This document shows, in pieces, positions 34,526-42,606 of a stretch of 52,144 bases of DNA. The translations under genes were made by a program, and so were the position numbers. Location: NCBI RefSeq assembly GCF_001422365.1, contig NZ_LMMT01000015.1, positions 2,821 to 54,964 of the forward strand. Reading direction: 5' to 3'. Positions within the stretch are counted from its first letter, which is position 1, and each line of letters begins with the position of its first letter. The DNA is from Pseudorhodoferax sp. Leaf265. Lineage in GTDB: Bacteria; Pseudomonadota; Gammaproteobacteria; Burkholderiales; Burkholderiaceae_C. Under the pieces are notes generated by a model, which was given only the letters and a program-made list of their open reading frames with translations, did no database searches and was not told where the DNA came from.

Positions 34526-34876
34526 ATGGATCCCGTCCAGCTCTGCTTGGATCTTCAACCCCCGGCGCCTCCAGCACCACCTCCGCCACCGCCACCGCCG
34601 TATGCCGCGGTGCTGCGCGAGGATGCGGGCATGACGGAGCAGCAACGCGCTGCGGCGGAGTGTCGCTTCCGGGCGGTCCTGGAAGATCGGCTGGGTTCGC
34701 CCGAACAGGTGGCGGCCCTGGTGCGCCAGCTCGTGCAGGCGGAGCGCGATGGCGAAGCGCCGGCGCCAGACCTGGTCCGCCGCTGGGAGCGTGCCAATGC
34801 CGCTGCGCGCTACACCGGCCTGCAGAGCCTGGCCGACGTGACGGACGCCTGGTTCGAGGTGTCCGTCACGTCCTGA
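34526..34876 (+). CDS. Small SOS-controlled protein with N-terminal clamp-binding-like motif
   Basis: 116 aa, MDPVQLCLDLQPP at the N-terminus. Residues 5-10, QLCLDL, fit the hexapeptide QLxLxL by which proteins such as DNA polymerase IV (QLVLGL) bind the beta sliding clamp. A Pro-rich linker with eight consecutive prolines (~residues 18-25) follows, then a helical, charged domain (~36-110). Directly downstream of a LexA box. No Shine-Dalgarno is visible between the box and the ATG. Not a family I recognise. Interpretation: a DNA-damage-induced clamp-binding factor. Its end overlaps the convergent peptidase gene by 11 bp. Confidence 0.7.
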   Translation: MDPVQLCLDLQPPAPPAPPPPPPPPYAAVLREDAGMTEQQRAAAECRFRAVLEDRLGSPEQVAALVRQLVQAERDGEAPAPDLVRRWERANAAARYTGLQSLADVTDAWFEVSVTS

Positions 34877-35927
34877 GGTCGGCGGCGCTCGGGTAGCCCT
34901 CGATGCCGTTGGCGGCCCGGACGGCGCGCACCACCGCGCGCGCCATGGCCTCGGCGGCGAGCATGCCCAGCAGGTTGGGGTTGCCTGTCTTGCCGGACTT
35001 TCCCGTGCCCAGCGCGAAGAGGGTGTCGCCGTCGTTCATGGTGTGGACGGGATTGATGCTGCGCGCCAGGCCGTCGTGCGCCATCTGGGCGATCTTCTGC
35101 GCCTGGGCCTTGGTCAGCACGGCGTCGGTGGCGACGAGGCCGATGGTGGTGTTGGTGCCGGCCAGCAGGCGCTGCGGCACCTCGCCGGCCGCGATGGCGC
35201 GGCGTGCGTCCAGCAGGCGGCGGCCGTCCTCGGTGCGCGCGCCGGCGATGGGCTGCGCCGTGTCGGGGTCGATCACGTCGCCCACGGCATTGGCCACGAC
35301 GATGGCGCCGACCGTGAGGCCGGCCACCTTGAGCGAGGCCATGCCGAGGCCGCCCTTCATGGCGCGCCTGGCGCCGAACAGCTTGCCGACCGTGGCGCCC
35401 GCGCCGGCGCCGACGTTGCCTTCGGCCGGCCGCTGCGTGCTGGCGGCTTCGCAGGCGCGGTAGCCGGCCTGGGCGTCTGGACGGATGCGGCCGTCGCCGA
35501 CACCGAGGTCGAAAATGATGGCCGCGGGCACGATGGGCACGTGCGTGACGCCCACGTCGAAGCCGATCTTGCGCTCCTCCAGGTAGCGCATGACCCCCGT
35601 GGCCGCGTCGAGCCCGAACGCGCTGCCGCCGGACAACATGACCGCGTGCACCTTCTCGACGAGGTTGGTCGGTTGCAGCAGATCGGTCTCGCGCGTGCCC
35701 GGTGCCGAGCCGCGCACATCGACGCCGCCGACCGCGCCTTCCTCGGTGATGACGACCGTGCAGCCCGTGGGCCGGCGGCTGTCGGTGAAGTGGCCGACCC
35801 GCAGGCCGGGCACGTCGGTGATGCTGCCGGCGTCGTCCTGCCAGGCGGCGCGCGGCTGCGCGAATGCGCCGCGCCCGGGCAGGGCGGTGAGGGCGCTGGC
35901 GCCGGCGATGAAGAGTCGTCGATCCAT
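34866..35927 (-). CDS. P1 family (DmpA-like) peptidase
   Basis: 353 aa. Tat-like leader MDRRLFIAGASALTALPGRGAFA (RR at 3-4). Family marks: TDVPGLRVGHFTD, VMLSGGSAFGLDAATGVMRYLEE, NVGAGAGATVGKLFG and TNTTIGLVATDAVLTKAQAQKIAQMAHDGLARSINPVHTMNDGDTLFAL. DmpA-type enzymes are made as precursors that self-cleave to expose an N-terminal Ser/Thr nucleophile; the T in AGTNTTIGLVATD is the likely site. They are aminopeptidases with D/L or beta-amino specificity. Probably periplasmic. Confidence 0.88.
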   Translation of the reverse strand: MDRRLFIAGASALTALPGRGAFAQPRAAWQDDAGSITDVPGLRVGHFTDSRRPTGCTVVITEEGAVGGVDVRGSAPGTRETDLLQPTNLVEKVHAVMLSGGSAFGLDAATGVMRYLEERKIGFDVGVTHVPIVPAAIIFDLGVGDGRIRPDAQAGYRACEAASTQRPAEGNVGAGAGATVGKLFGARRAMKGGLGMASLKVAGLTVGAIVVANAVGDVIDPDTAQPIAGARTEDGRRLLDARRAIAAGEVPQRLLAGTNTTIGLVATDAVLTKAQAQKIAQMAHDGLARSINPVHTMNDGDTLFALGTGKSGKTGNPNLLGMLAAEAMARAVVRAVRAANGIEGYPSAADLRT

Positions 35928-36144
35928 GGTGCTTTCTTGGGGGGATGGGTCGGGGTGCCGCCGGGCGGCGTGGCCGCTAGTGTCCACAAGTTCTGCGCTG
36001 CGCATGTCGCCTTGAAGGCATCGCGCGCGTGATACGCCATGCCGGCGCGGCCTCACATTCCCGCATGCCGCGTGCTGGAAGACATGCGGATGTCATCCGC
36101 GCTTCCTAGAGTCCGGCCCTTTTTCACGAGGGAGATCTCAGAGG

Positions 36145-38544
36145 ATGGCGATGGACAAAATGAAGTGGGTCGGCGTTCTGGCCCTGGCGACGGCACTGGC
36201 CGCATGCGGCGGTGGCGACGACGACCAGGCCGCCCCTTCACCCGGGCCTGGGACCGACCCCACCGTGCCCGCACCCACACCGACGCCGCAGCCAGAGGTT
36301 CAGCCCCAGGTCCTGCTCGAGCAGAGCTTCGCCGGACTCAGCGCGCTGCCCGCGGGCTGGAGCCTGCCGGTCAACAACCGCGGCACGGTCTCGGTGGCCG
36401 ACGGTGAGCTGGTCATCGACGGCCGGGCCCACAGTTCGCTGATGACGGCGGTGATGCTGCCGGCGCGCTTCGAGGCCTTGTCGAACTACCGCATCGACGT
36501 GGTGTTCACCTTCGCCCAGCCCAACAACAGCAGCCGCTGGGGCAGCGTGATGTACCGGACCGGACCGGCGAACGCCGCCATCCCGCACGAGCCCTACTAC
36601 CAGTTCGCGATCCGCCAGGCCGCCACGGCGGCCAACGGCACCGAGTTCGCCCTGCGCCGCAACAACGGCTGGAACGTGCAGGGCACCAAGGCGTTCAGCG
36701 AGAACATCGACCCGGACAAGACCTACACGGCCACTGTGGTGGTGCACGGCAGGCGCGTGCGCCAGTACCTCAACAACGTGCTCACACACGACATGACGCT
36801 GGACGAGGCCATGGCCGCGGGCGGCATCGGCTTGCAGACCACGGGCCTGGTGATGCGCGTGCGCAGCGTGAAGGTGACCGAGCAGCTCCAGCCGCTGCCC
36901 GAGATCGGCAAACTCGTCGCGGTGCAGGATACGGGCACGCGCGCCGCCATGGCGCCCACGCTGGTGCAGGCCATGGCCGCCAACACCGACCTGGCGGCCA
37001 GCGGCGCCAGCAATGCGCTCTACACGGTCGACGCGAGCCTGAACCTGCACGCCGCGAACGGCGAGGGTCTGGGTACGCTGGCCCAGTACCTCGCCAGCGC
37101 AGGCCGCGCGACGATCCCGGTGCTGCGCATCGCCGACGCGGCGACCGTGGGCGCGCTGGCCGCCGCGCAGGACCGGCTAGACCTGGGCGACGTGACGCTG
37201 CTGTCCACCGACGTGGAATTGCTTGCCAGCGCGCGCCGCGCACTGCCGGCCGTCCGCACCGCGGTCGACTTCTCGCAACGCACCGCCCTGGGCAACACGT
37301 CGCAGGACATCCTGGACGTGGTCGGTGCGACAAACCGGGCCAAGGCCAAGATCGCCGTGCTGCCTGCAGCCATGACCCACCGGGCCACGGTCGCGCACCT
37401 GCAGCGCCTGTTGATCACGGTCTGGGCGCAGGCCGACGCGGCGACGCCGGCCGAGGCCGCCACCGTGCTGACCACCGGCGTCAACGGCGTGCTGGCCGCC
37501 GACACCCGCGCCTTCGCCCAGGTACTGCGCGCGCTGCCAGCCGGCACGCTGCTGCGCAAGCCGCTGGTGACCGGCCACCGCGGCATGCCCTCCACCGAGG
37601 ACGAGAACACGATGGAGGGCGCAAGGGCCGCGGCAGCGGCCGGCGCCGATGCCATCGAGAACGACATCTACCGGACCACCGACGGCCACCTGGTCGTGAT
37701 GCACGACGCGACGGTGGACCGCACGACCAACGGCAGCGGCAGCATCGAGACCATGACGCTGGCCCAGGTGCAGGCCCTGCAGACCAAGACGCGCGGCCGC
37801 CAGGTGCCGACGCTGCGCGCCTTCTTCCAGGAGTTCAAGGGCCGCCCCATCACGCATTTCGTGGAGCTCAAGAGCGCCAACGCCGACATCGTGCCCCTGC
37901 TGCAGCAGGAACTCGATGCGCTGGGCGTGCGCGACCAGGTGGTGGCGATCTCCTTCGATGGCAACCAGCTCACGCGCATGGGCGCGACGCTGCCCGAGGT
38001 GACGGTGGGCTACCTGAACAGCGCGGCCGGCGGCAGCGACCCGCTCGGGGACCTGCGCAACATCCTGGGCGTCACGCAGCAGTATTCGGCGACCTTCAAC
38101 CCGTCCTACGCCAACCTGAGCGCGGCGGCGATGGAGGCGGGCAAGCACCGCGGCATCACCTTCTGGCCCTGGACGATCAACGACCAGGCCGCCTTCTACC
38201 GGTTCTACAGCCAGGGCACGCATGGCTTGACCACGGACTACGCGTGGTGGGCGCAGGACTTCCCGGTCGCGATCGCCAGCGCCGCGACCGCCAGCGCGTC
38301 CGTGGGCCAGGCCTTCGGCATGGCCGTCACGCTGACCACGCAGGCCGGCGCGTCCCTCGCCGCCACGAGCAACGTGGCGGCCGTCATCGATGGCACCGCA
38401 CCGCACACCACCACGGCTGACGGCACGCTGAGCTTCACGGGGCCCGGCACTGCCGTGGTCATGCCGGGCTACCGCCACGCCATGGGCGACGGCACCTACC
38501 GCTACGTGGTCGTGGCCCCGCCCGTCAACGTGACGGTGCAGTGA
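36145..38544 (+). CDS. Lipoprotein with glycerophosphodiester phosphodiesterase domain
   Basis: 799 aa. Lipobox LAAC with C21, then a Pro/Thr linker (~28-55). Residues ~58-250 look like a beta-sandwich (LamG-like) domain. Residues ~253-465 resemble a degenerate GDPD-like half without catalytic residues. The intact GDPD domain (~470-710) has GHRGMPSTEDENTMEGA, IENDIYRTTDGHLVVMHDATVDRTTNGSG and ELKSANADIV, giving the usual H/E/D active site that hydrolyses glycerophosphodiesters to glycerol 3-phosphate. A C-terminal Ig-like domain (~712-799) closes it. Outer-membrane or surface phosphate or glycerol scavenging is likely. Three near ATGs exist; 36145 follows GGGAGATCTCAGAGG. Confidence 0.85.
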   Translation: MAMDKMKWVGVLALATALAACGGGDDDQAAPSPGPGTDPTVPAPTPTPQPEVQPQVLLEQSFAGLSALPAGWSLPVNNRGTVSVADGELVIDGRAHSSLMTAVMLPARFEALSNYRIDVVFTFAQPNNSSRWGSVMYRTGPANAAIPHEPYYQFAIRQAATAANGTEFALRRNNGWNVQGTKAFSENIDPDKTYTATVVVHGRRVRQYLNNVLTHDMTLDEAMAAGGIGLQTTGLVMRVRSVKVTEQLQPLPEIGKLVAVQDTGTRAAMAPTLVQAMAANTDLAASGASNALYTVDASLNLHAANGEGLGTLAQYLASAGRATIPVLRIADAATVGALAAAQDRLDLGDVTLLSTDVELLASARRALPAVRTAVDFSQRTALGNTSQDILDVVGATNRAKAKIAVLPAAMTHRATVAHLQRLLITVWAQADAATPAEAATVLTTGVNGVLAADTRAFAQVLRALPAGTLLRKPLVTGHRGMPSTEDENTMEGARAAAAAGADAIENDIYRTTDGHLVVMHDATVDRTTNGSGSIETMTLAQVQALQTKTRGRQVPTLRAFFQEFKGRPITHFVELKSANADIVPLLQQELDALGVRDQVVAISFDGNQLTRMGATLPEVTVGYLNSAAGGSDPLGDLRNILGVTQQYSATFNPSYANLSAAAMEAGKHRGITFWPWTINDQAAFYRFYSQGTHGLTTDYAWWAQDFPVAIASAATASASVGQAFGMAVTLTTQAGASLAATSNVAAVIDGTAPHTTTADGTLSFTGPGTAVVMPGYRHAMGDGTYRYVVVAPPVNVTVQ

Positions 38545-38547
38545 GGC

Positions 38548-39606
38548 TCACGGCGCGGGGCAGCCGCCCTCCAGCCCCGCCATGCCGGCCAGCTTCTGCA
38601 GGCGCGAGCGTTGCTCCAGGCAGGCCTGGTGCTGGGCCTCGGCCGCCTGGCGCTGGGCCAGCCGGGTGGCCTCCTCGCGTGCCGCCTGCAACTGCGCGAC
38701 GCGTGCGCGGATCAGCGGCATGGCGGCCAGCGCCGCCTTCTCGCCCTCCAGGATGGCACTGGCGCGCTGGGTGAAGTCGGCCGCGCCGATGTCCAGCACC
38801 TGCGGGCGCACCACGACGTCGGCACGCGCCAGCTCGGCCTGACCCGCTTTCTGTCCCATGATGGCGATGGACTGGCCCAGCGTGCCCAGCATGCCGGCGG
38901 GCGCTTGACCGCGCGCCTTGTTGGAAATGTCCACCGCGACCACGAGGTCGGCGCCGAGCTGGCGCGCCGCGTCGACCGGCACGGGGCTGACCACGCCGCC
39001 GTCGACGTAGTGGAACTTGCCGATGGTGACGGGCTGGAACACGCCCGGCACGCTGCTGGAGGCCCGCACCGCCTGGCCCGTGTTGCCGCGCGAGAACACC
39101 GTGCGCTCGCCGTCCTCCAGGCGCGTGGCCACGGCCGCGAAAGGCTTGGCCAGCCGGTCCAGCGGCAGGCGGCGCACCTGCTCGTTCACGTAGTCCTCCA
39201 GCTTCTGGCCCAGCAGCAGACCGCCGGAGGACAGCTGCAGGTCGCGGATCTTCGCCTCGTCGAGCGCGACCGCCTTTTCCTGCAGCTCGAACGCGTTCAT
39301 GCCGCTGGCGTACAGGGCGCCCACCACGCTGCCGGCGCTGGTGCCGGCCACGACGGCGGGCGCCAGGCCGTTGGCCTCGAGCATCTTGATGACACCGATG
39401 TGCGCGAAGCCCTTGGCGGCGCCGCCGCCGAGCGCGATGCCGATCCTGAGCGTGGGCTGCGCGGCAGACGGTTGCGCGGCCGGCGGGGCGGTGGTGCTGG
39501 CGGGCGGCGACGTGCCGCAGGCGGCCAGCGCGGCCGCCAGCAGCAGTGCGAGCGGGCGAGCGCAGGTCGTCAGGAACGAGGAAGTGCGCAGGGCGGTGGA
39601 GCGCAT
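38548..39606 (-). CDS. Patatin-like phospholipase lipoprotein (RssA-like)
   Basis: 352 aa from ATG 39606. Lipobox LAAC (C30) after a Leu/Ala-rich signal. Patatin fold: oxyanion loop GGGAAKGFAHIGV, nucleophile S90 in GTSAGS and catalytic Asp in YVDGGVVSPVP. C-terminal helix is Gln/Ala/Arg-rich. Probably a periplasm-facing lipid hydrolase. The frame is open upstream into the tRNA remnant, so the lipobox decides the start. Four bases from the convergent GDPD gene. Confidence 0.9.
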   Translation of the reverse strand: MRSTALRTSSFLTTCARPLALLLAAALAACGTSPPASTTAPPAAQPSAAQPTLRIGIALGGGAAKGFAHIGVIKMLEANGLAPAVVAGTSAGSVVGALYASGMNAFELQEKAVALDEAKIRDLQLSSGGLLLGQKLEDYVNEQVRRLPLDRLAKPFAAVATRLEDGERTVFSRGNTGQAVRASSSVPGVFQPVTIGKFHYVDGGVVSPVPVDAARQLGADLVVAVDISNKARGQAPAGMLGTLGQSIAIMGQKAGQAELARADVVVRPQVLDIGAADFTQRASAILEGEKAALAAMPLIRARVAQLQAAREEATRLAQRQAAEAQHQACLEQRSRLQKLAGMAGLEGGCPAP

Positions 39607-39672
39607 GCCGGAAATGGGTGTGGGGAGGTGGCGTCCGTCCGATGCGTTCAGGCGGTCGGTCCGCAAGAGGTG

Positions 39673-39735
39673 TGGTGCCCCGAACCGGGATCGAACCGGT
39701 ACGCCCCCTCGCGGGTAAGCGGCGGATTTTAAGTC
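39673..39735 (-). tRNA. leuZ: 3' half of the interrupted tRNA-Leu(UAA)
   Basis: Minus-strand sequence from the core GACTTAAAATC onward gives the 3' anticodon stem (TCCGC), variable arm, T arm (ACCGG-TTCGATC-CCGGT), acceptor strand TCGGGGC, A73 and encoded CCA (39675-39673). The 5' half (acceptor GCCCCGA, D arm, 5' anticodon stem GCGGA) is missing here and stands at 49967-50007. The bases upstream of the core on this side do not pair with the acceptor strand, so no tRNA is rebuilt. Confidence 0.9.
39725..39735. repeat. attL core
   Basis: GATTTTAAGTC, identical to 49967-49977 and in direct orientation. It corresponds to the anticodon loop plus two stem pairs of tRNA-Leu(UAA) read on the minus strand. 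Flanking bases differ between the two copies, so the identity ends at exactly 11 bp. Confidence 0.85.
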
Positions 39736-39849
39736 AAGGGCTATCACACCGTCGGACAACGATGCGCGACATAACGCATTGATTTCATTGGGGTTGGATG
39801 CGTCCGCGCGCTGCCGGTGCTGCTTCGTTGTGATAGGTTGCGGTGCCGG

Positions 39850-39869
39850 TTACGCACGCTTTACGCACG
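39850..39869. repeat. Paired TTACGCACG boxes, left end
   Basis: TTACGCACG at 39850-39858 and 39861-39869, spaced 11 bp, one helical turn. The right end has TACGCAC at 49911-49917 and 49921-49927, same orientation, spaced 10 bp. Tandem boxes near both ends of an integrase-dependent element are what arm-type integrase sites look like. Confidence 0.5.
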
Positions 39870-39893
39870 GCGCCGGTACACTCGCAGCGCGTC

Positions 39894-39974
39894 GCCGGGG
39901 TGGTGAAATGGTAGACACAGGGCACTTAAAATGCCCCGGCTTCGGCCGTGCGGGTTCGATTCCCGCCCCCGGCA
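39894..39974 (+). tRNA. Complete element-borne tRNA-Leu(UAA)
   Basis: 81 nt. Acceptor GCCGGGG/CCCCGGC, D arm TGGTGAAATGGTAGACACA, anticodon stem GGGCA/TGCCC with loop CTTAAAA (anticodon TAA), variable arm CGGCTTCGGCCG, T arm GCGGG-TTCGATT-CCCGC, A73; CCA is not encoded (ATT follows). Differs from the reassembled host tRNA in acceptor, anticodon stem, variable arm and T stem, so it is not a copy of it. It lies just inside the left end of the element, on the strand opposite the broken host gene. TACACT (39877-39882) could be its -10 box. Confidence 0.95.
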
Positions 39975-39988
39975 TTTGGCGTCGGTAG

Positions 39989-40711
39989 TCACAGCGGCTG
40001 TGCTGATGACCATATCGACTCGTAAGCCTGAATTTTCATCGCAGACAGTTCAGGGTCTGATCGTTCTATCGATGTGTGCGACTTCTGTGCCATGCCATTG
40101 AACGATTGGCCGGCAGACCATGCCTCGGTCGCGTCGATCAGTATTAGGCGGTCGTGCAAAACGGCTTGCGGCGCCACTCGAACTTCAAGAGGCCGACCAG
40201 CTCCGAACTGCTGCACCCAGTTTGTGGCCGCTGAACGAAGTGTGGCTTTCCGTGCCTCTCTATCGGCTCCCAGTATTCGGACGGTCACGCCAGCCGGCGC
40301 TGTCACAGCAAACTCAGTGATGATGTGGAAATCGGCGTAGGCATCCACCATCAGCACGTCGCGTTTTGTTCGCTCGAGCACCTTGGCAACGGCTGCAAAC
40401 GCGTTGAGAGAATCACCTGCTTCAATGAAGGCCCCCTGCTGCTCAACCGGCGCCTTCAGTTCGGCGCGAGCAAGCACACGGGCGATCACGATTCTGATAT
40501 TGCGCGCGTATGTATGCCGGGCATGTAGGCTATCCAAGAGCTTCACAGCTGCGCCAATTTCAATGGCATCACGTGCGTTGCCTGATACTTCAACTAGCGC
40601 AGTTGCCCGCGCGAGCCACTCATCCACTTCATGCGTGATGGGACCATTGTCGAGGTCTGGCATCGAAGCAACCAGCCTACGCATCTGGAGATAGAAAGTC
40701 TCAGGGTTCAT
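39989..40711 (-). CDS. PLD-like (HxR) domain protein
   Basis: 240 aa. The C-terminal half has DVLMVDAYADFHIITEFAV ... VRILGADREARKATLRSAATNWVQQF and HDRLILIDATEAWSAGQSFNG. HDRLILID gives a single H-x-R-x4-D motif, a variant of the PLD HKD signature; such one-motif proteins dimerise or are inactive. The N-terminal ~90 residues are helical and unassigned. It lies next to the element-borne tRNA at the left end, the usual cargo site of satellites, and may be a defence effector. Codon use is less GC-rich than host genes. Confidence 0.6.
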   Translation of the reverse strand: MNPETFYLQMRRLVASMPDLDNGPITHEVDEWLARATALVEVSGNARDAIEIGAAVKLLDSLHARHTYARNIRIVIARVLARAELKAPVEQQGAFIEAGDSLNAFAAVAKVLERTKRDVLMVDAYADFHIITEFAVTAPAGVTVRILGADREARKATLRSAATNWVQQFGAGRPLEVRVAPQAVLHDRLILIDATEAWSAGQSFNGMAQKSHTSIERSDPELSAMKIQAYESIWSSAQPL

Positions 40712-40808
40712 GGCCCAAGCCTAGCATTCAGAAAATGAAAAGCCGCGCAAGGCGGCCTCGCAAAATTGGACAGGCTCGATGCCCGTCACCGCCGTACATC
40801 TGTGAACG

Positions 40809-40946
40809 CTACTTCACACCATGGCGGTGCTCTAGCTCCCGCGCCACTTCGTCCGTCAGCCTGCGCGCATCTTGCCCCGGCTGCTGCACGATGGTGATGC
40901 CGCCCACGTTGGCGGCGGCGGTGTTGTTCGTGATGGCCCCGCACAT
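40809..40946 (-). pseudogene. Possible C-terminal scrap of a phage tail tape-measure protein
   Basis: A 45-codon segment, MCGAITNNTAAANVGGITIVQQPGQDARRLTDEVARELEHRHGVK, resembles the end of phage tape-measure proteins (V-x-QQPGQD-x-x-x-L-x-DEV-x-R-x-L). The open frame continues upstream to 41237 but with no phage-like sequence. No tail genes flank it. About 350 bases on either side (40735-40808, 40947-41303) hold nothing else recognisable. Confidence 0.4.
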
Positions 40947-41303
40947 GGTCGCCTCGGTCGTAAAAACACCAGCGATGCAATTCCGTATTTTGAGATGGGA
41001 GGGCCGACAGTGACACGATGCCGGCGGTTGCTTGTGGCGGTGTGCCGGACAGATGCTGCATACTTGGCGCGGGCGCCTCCAACGCCCAGGCGGTCCGGAA
41101 AACCGCTGAAGGTGATAGCGCCGAAACGCGAAGTGGCAAGGTTGCTCGCTACCCGTGCGTTTGAGCCGAAGCCGGGTGCCCATCCTAGGCAAGCGCCAGG
41201 CCGCGTGCCTTCGGGCTATTGCAGTCATCCTCTCCATGATGCTGTGACCTGCGGAGCAGGCCGGGTGAAGCCGGCCTGCTCTCCGCTGATGTTGCCGCCA
41301 AGC

Positions 41304-42209
41304 TCAGCGTTGAACATCTTCTCCAGGTGATCGCAGACTAGTAGCCGGCGCGGCGCGTAAAGAGTCCATTGCTGAGTTGTTTCTACGAACTGCATCAGAG
41401 ATTCGGCGTGAGGCAATTTCCGTCCAGCGGTGTTGTTTGAATCGGATACGGGTGACTACTCGGTGCCACTCTTCCTGCTCGAACCGCCCACCGACAGCCG
41501 AAATGACACTGGAAGGAACTGCATCAAGTGCATCAAGTCCAAAGTTGACGTAGCAGTACCGTCCATATTTGTACTCTGCAATTTCTGCAACACGTCGGCA
41601 GGCCTTCCCTATCTGATCTTTGTCAGCACTTGTGGCCACCATGTTTGTCAGAAATGCCTGAACAATGGCTATTGCCCACCTAGCTTGCATGGGGCCATTT
41701 CCCTCCCGCTTCGATGGGATCACTTCCAAATTTGCAAACCGACTTTCCAAGCACAGCAATGGATGCATGACCATGATGGTCGCTCCACCTGAAAGTTCGA
41801 CTTTTACCGCCAACTTTCTTACATCCTCAGATGAGGGGCCGACAATTGCCCTCATGAAGTCCATCAATAAAATTCGATTCTGAGGACGCCGGATGAACGC
41901 AAGGGCCGAGCTAAGGGTCGGGTCGGCATCGTTCGCAAGCTGTAGTTCGACGGTATCTGGTCCGCCTAATCGGTCGCACAGCCACTTCGCGTCACGTTTG
42001 CCGCCAAGCCAGTCGGCGTCCTCGGTCAGCGGCTGGCCGTCTCCTGTAGGAGCGGCAACATCGAGAAGCACCCCCCAGACCTCTATGGCTTGCCCGCCTA
42101 CCAATACTAGGCGAGCGGGGTCTTGGGTCAGCTTGGAGCTAACGAACTGGAAGTCTTCAGCGTTGAAAGCAGCAAGGCCGTACTTGCTGATGAGCGGCCT
42201 CAGCCGCAT
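41304..42209 (-). CDS. Nucleotidyltransferase-like protein (AbiEii-like pattern)
   Basis: 301 aa. Residues ~34-75 read LVLVGGQAIEVWGV ... LTEDADWLGG, which fits the hGG-x-A ... T-x-D-x-D pattern of minimal nucleotidyltransferases such as AbiEii toxins. The C-terminal half is helical and basic (RRISDAVRRNNSAMDSLR). No AbiEi-like antitoxin neighbour is seen; the next gene on the same strand is the PLD-like one. Phage-defence or toxin cargo is inferred. Codon use is mixed and less GC-biased. Confidence 0.55.
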   Translation of the reverse strand: MRLRPLISKYGLAAFNAEDFQFVSSKLTQDPARLVLVGGQAIEVWGVLLDVAAPTGDGQPLTEDADWLGGKRDAKWLCDRLGGPDTVELQLANDADPTLSSALAFIRRPQNRILLMDFMRAIVGPSSEDVRKLAVKVELSGGATIMVMHPLLCLESRFANLEVIPSKREGNGPMQARWAIAIVQAFLTNMVATSADKDQIGKACRRVAEIAEYKYGRYCYVNFGLDALDAVPSSVISAVGGRFEQEEWHRVVTRIRFKQHRWTEIASRRISDAVRRNNSAMDSLRAAPATSLRSPGEDVQR

Positions 42210-42226
42210 AGACTAGGATGACGCAA

Positions 42227-42430
42227 CTACAGGCTAGGCCAGCAAATCGCCTTAGCTACGGCGTCGCGCGGCAAAAAGCCAAACGCCGCACGCGCGTCTT
42301 CCACTGGCTGCATCCTGCTCGAAGGCGAAGCGCGACGAGCGGCATGCTTCATCGCAACCAGCTTCGACTTGTCATGCCTGTGCGCAGGCAGCGAACTGGC
42401 GACGGGTCGGTCGAATAATTTGATGGACAT
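42227..42430 (-). CDS. Small hypothetical protein
   Basis: 67 codons, MSIKLFDRPVASSLPAHRHD ... LPRDAVAKAICWPSL, basic. No Shine-Dalgarno precedes ATG 42430, and an in-frame ATG exists at 42538. Not recognised; it could be a chance frame between the palindromes and the nucleotidyltransferase-like gene. Confidence 0.3.
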   Translation of the reverse strand: MSIKLFDRPVASSLPAHRHDKSKLVAMKHAARRASPSSRMQPVEDARAAFGFLPRDAVAKAICWPSL

Positions 42431-42545
42431 GCCGGAAGCGGAGGTAGAACCCAATGGGTAAGGATTGTCGCTCACCTGATGACACTGGTCACCACTTCTT
42501 GCATAAAAACCCCAAAATAGTCGCTGGCCGTCCGGCACGCGCTAC

Positions 42546-42590
42546 GAACGTCCGCTACAACGTTCCCAGGGGATGAGAAATCCCCCTGGG
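42546..42590. repeat. Two adjacent hairpins left of the large palindrome
   Basis: GAACGT (42546-42551) pairs with ACGTTC (42560-42565). Immediately after, CCCAGGGGAT (42565-42574) pairs with ATCCCCCTGGG (42580-42590) with one bulged C and a GAGAA loop. No T-run follows, so these are not simple terminators. Confidence 0.6.
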
Positions 42591-42606
42591 CTTGTGGGTG
42601 TTCTTC

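Noticed and set aside
41430-41792. Plus-strand 120-codon frame with several cysteines (zinc-finger-like look)
   Set aside because: Antisense to the nucleotidyltransferase-like gene; cysteine spacing is irregular and no start signal is present.
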